Assembly (NCBI GenBank): GCA_029821415.1
Contig: JALGTJ010000187.1
Span: 1-5,627, forward strand
DNA: 5,627 bases
Direction of reading: 5' to 3'
DNA from: Candidatus Zipacnadia bacterium
GTDB taxonomy: Bacteria > Armatimonadota > Zipacnadia > Zipacnadales > Zipacnadaceae
Below are positions 5,443-5,627 of this stretch, in pieces; the first letter of the stretch is position 1; every line of letters starts with the position of its first letter. The position numbers and the translations under genes were made by a program. Below the pieces are notes generated by a model, which worked only from the letters and a program-made list of their open reading frames with translations, did no database searches and was not told the origin of the DNA.

Positions 5443-5627
5443 GCCCGGCGCCACTGGTTTTCGAGTTGTCCATAGATGCCCTGGGCGCATTGATGCTGTT
5501 TATGGCGGCGGTTATCGGCTTTTTAGTGGTGGTCTATTCCTCGGAATATCTCAGTCCCAACAACGTTGAGCATCCCGCTGGAGAAAACAAGGGGCGCTAC
5601 TACGCCTGGCTGTTACTCTTCTTGGGA
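5403..5627 (+). pseudogene. NuoL/HyfB/Mrp-type subunit, continuation after frameshift (runs off right edge)
   Basis: The frame is open from about 5370 to the end of the window. It reads LPLGKLAMLGGEIGPAPLVF, then ELSIDALGALMLFMAAVIGF and LVVVYSSEYL, followed by NKGRYYAWLLLFLG. 'xDALGxLM' leading into a helix and 'YSSEYL' is the conserved early region of NuoL/HyfB proton-translocating subunits, followed by the start of the next helix. Joining it to the frame that starts at 5218 needs one extra base; a sixth T in the run of five at 5387-5391 would do it. The remaining helices, including any conserved Lys/Glu of the proton channel, lie beyond the window. I cannot tell NuoL-like from HyfB-like or Mrp-like from this much sequence. 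Confidence 0.78.

Noticed and set aside
1..5627. CRISPR array, tRNA, rRNA or insertion sequence
   Set aside because: No regularly spaced repeats, no tRNA-like cloverleaf, no rRNA segments and no transposase motifs were seen on either strand.

Overview
The window comes from a bacterium with moderately GC-rich genes, Shine-Dalgarno-led starts and a sigma70-type promoter. The main content, from about 1367 to the right edge, is a co-directional redox operon that looks like part of an anaerobic respiratory or electron-bifurcating machine. The left edge carries a divergent TadE/TadG-type envelope gene. This combination is compatible with an anaerobic Chloroflexota-type organism, but that is a weak inference from gene style and not a placement.

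Layout. Positions 1-620 (minus strand) hold a TadG-like Flp pilus-assembly or surface protein. It is split by an apparent one-base deletion and runs off the left edge. Positions 621-1366 are a 746-base divergent intergenic region with no convincing gene. It holds short inverted repeats, a GACA microsatellite, a good sigma70 promoter (TTGCAA-17-TATAAT, 1089-1117) and a long leader of about 240 bases that may fold. Positions 1367-3178 encode a short (603 aa) molybdopterin-oxidoreductase-fold protein with an N-terminal [4Fe-4S] site. Positions 3183-4262 encode a HydB/AsrA-like iron-sulfur subunit. Positions 4284-5060, with a displaced tail to 5127, encode a HydG/AsrB/PyrK-like FAD/NAD(P)-binding subunit. 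From 5218 to the right edge lies the start of a NuoL/HyfB/Mrp-type proton-translocating membrane subunit.

How they work together (inference): the flavoprotein would exchange electrons with NAD(P)H and pass them through its [2Fe-2S] cluster to the two 4Fe-4S clusters of the HydB-like protein. From there they would go to the molybdopterin-fold subunit and a membrane arm built from complex-I-type antiporter subunits. In known sulfhydrogenases, HydB and HydG sit beside the NiFe subunits HydD and HydA; in anaerobic sulfite reductase, AsrA and AsrB sit beside AsrC. Here the partners visible are instead a formate-dehydrogenase/NuoG-like protein and a NuoL-like protein. The molybdopterin-fold subunit lacks the Cys/Sec-His pair of formate dehydrogenases, so it may be an electron-transfer or scaffold subunit like NuoG.

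Integrity. Three of the five genes are broken in this sequence. The TadG-like and NuoL-like genes each look like they miss one base. The HydG-like gene contains a perfect 13-bp tandem duplication inside its [2Fe-2S] motif. Either the assembly is error-prone here or the locus is decaying or switching.
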